Source: an uncultured Jannaschia sp.
GTDB taxonomy: Bacteria > Pseudomonadota > Alphaproteobacteria > Rhodobacterales > Rhodobacteraceae
Assembly (NCBI GenBank): GCA_937916365.1
Contig: CALFSY010000213.1
Coordinates: 1 to 6,010, forward strand
DNA length: 6,010 bases
Direction: 5' to 3'
Shown here: positions 5,367 to 6,010 of the stretch, in pieces
Position numbering within the stretch: the stretch's first letter is position 1
How the letters are laid out: each line of letters starts with the position of its first letter
Notes under the pieces: model-generated
Told to the model about the DNA's origin: nothing
Database searches by the model: none
The model's input: only the letters and a program-made list of their open reading frames with translations
Made by a program: the position numbers and the translations under genes

Positions 5367-6010
5367 GTGGCGCGCCGCGTTAGCATTTTGGGCGCCACGG
5401 GGTCCATCGGGCAAAGCACCATTGATCTTATTGCCCGCAACCTTACAGATTACGATGTTGTCGCACTGACCGGTGGGCGCAACATTGCACGATTGGCCGA
5501 TGACGCGATCCGCCTACGGGCCGATATTGCGGTTACGGCGTATGACGATTGCCTGGATGATTTGCGCGCGGCCCTTGCCGGATCGGGGGTTGTCGCGGCG
5601 GCCGGCGCACATGCGTTGGTTGAGGCCGCGGCCCGCCCCGCTGATTGGATCATGTCCGCCATTGTGGGGGCGGCGGGGTTGGCGCCGGGGTTTCAGGCAT
5701 TGCGCCATGGCACAACCTTAGCGCTGGCAAACAAAGAAAGCCTTGTCGCCGCGGGCCCCTTATTGTTGCAAGAGGCAGGCACGCATAAGGCCACAATCCT
5801 GCCTGTTGATAGCGAACATTCCGGCATTTTTCAGGCGCTACAGGGCGAAGATATGTCCGCCGTCGCGCGCGTTATTATCACGGCGTCGGGCGGGGCGTTG
5901 CGCGATTGGCCGCTAGACGATTTGCCCCGTGCCACTGTGGCGGATGCCGGGGCACATCCCACCTGGGACATGGGGCAAAGGATCACGATTGATTCGGCGT
6001 CTTTGTTCAA
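5367..6010 (+). CDS. dxr: 1-deoxy-D-xylulose 5-phosphate reductoisomerase, C-terminus outside the window
   Basis: This cytoplasmic enzyme converts DXP to 2-C-methyl-erythritol 4-phosphate with NADPH, the committed step of the MEP isoprenoid pathway. The first 214 codons are present. The N-terminal NADPH-binding turn GATGSIGQST lies at 9-18. Further motifs are SAIVGAAGL at 97-105, LALANKESLVAAGP at 118-131 and the metal-binding VDSEHSGIFQALQG at 147-160 (Asp148, Ser149, Glu150). The flexible-loop and substrate region has TASGGALRDWP at 172-182, AHPTWDMGQ at 196-204 and IDSASLF at 208-214. The start is GTG 5367, with AGGA (5357-5360, overlapping the cdsA stop) six bases upstream. No ATG in this frame lies near the conserved start. 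It continues the uppS-cdsA run. In related genomes an rseP-like protease gene and bamA commonly follow, but that lies beyond the window. Confidence 0.97.
   Translation, partial: MARRVSILGATGSIGQSTIDLIARNLTDYDVVALTGGRNIARLADDAIRLRADIAVTAYDDCLDDLRAALAGSGVVAAAGAHALVEAAARPADWIMSAIVGAAGLAPGFQALRHGTTLALANKESLVAAGPLLLQEAGTHKATILPVDSEHSGIFQALQGEDMSAVARVIITASGGALRDWPLDDLPRATVADAGAHPTWDMGQRITIDSASLF

Noticed and set aside
1..6010. Mobile elements, CRISPR arrays, or integration boundaries
   Set aside because: No transposase, terminal inverted repeats, spaced short repeats or integrase were seen. The 3' end of the tRNA-Ser, where integration would occur, is outside the window.

Overview
The window looks like a conserved chromosomal locus of an alphaproteobacterium, most likely in the Rhodobacterales (Roseobacter/Rhodobacter group). 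I infer this from the order pyrH-frr-uppS-cdsA-dxr and from protein wording as I remember it from that group, such as the MiaA, PyrH and UppS sequences. No database search was run. GC is moderate to high, many starts are non-ATG (TTG or GTG), and Shine-Dalgarno signals are often weak.

Layout. Positions 1-51 hold the 5' part of a tRNA-Ser(UGA) on the minus strand, cut by the window edge. Positions 52-263 are intergenic and contain one doubtful 51-codon frame. miaA (264-1145, minus) follows and is divergent from pyrH (1270-2010, plus). The 124-bp gap between them can form two competing hairpins. A 163-bp gap then leads to frr (2174-2737, plus). Between frr and uppS, where these two genes normally sit side by side, are two minus-strand genes (2777-3220 and 3276-3719). 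They encode paralogous small, Cys-rich putative lipoproteins that I do not recognise. After a 120-bp divergent spacer come uppS (3840-4556), cdsA (4564-5358) and dxr (from 5367, truncated by the window end), packed with 7- and 8-bp gaps on the plus strand.

How the genes work together. Dxr commits carbon to the MEP isoprenoid pathway. UppS extends those isoprenoids into the undecaprenyl carrier used for cell-wall synthesis. CdsA makes the CDP-diacylglycerol precursor of phospholipids. PyrH makes UDP for RNA and for UDP-sugars, and Frr recycles ribosomes. MiaA also uses an MEP product (DMAPP) to modify tRNAs that read UNN codons. The tRNA-Ser at the window start has the A36-A37-A38 signature of a MiaA substrate.

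The part that stands out is the antisense lipoprotein pair. Both genes are exactly 444 bp and lie 499 bp apart. Both place the predicted lipidated Cys at residue 20 and keep four further cysteines and two distinctive motifs. They interrupt an otherwise standard housekeeping cluster, which raises the possibility of a non-contiguous operon with antisense transcription.
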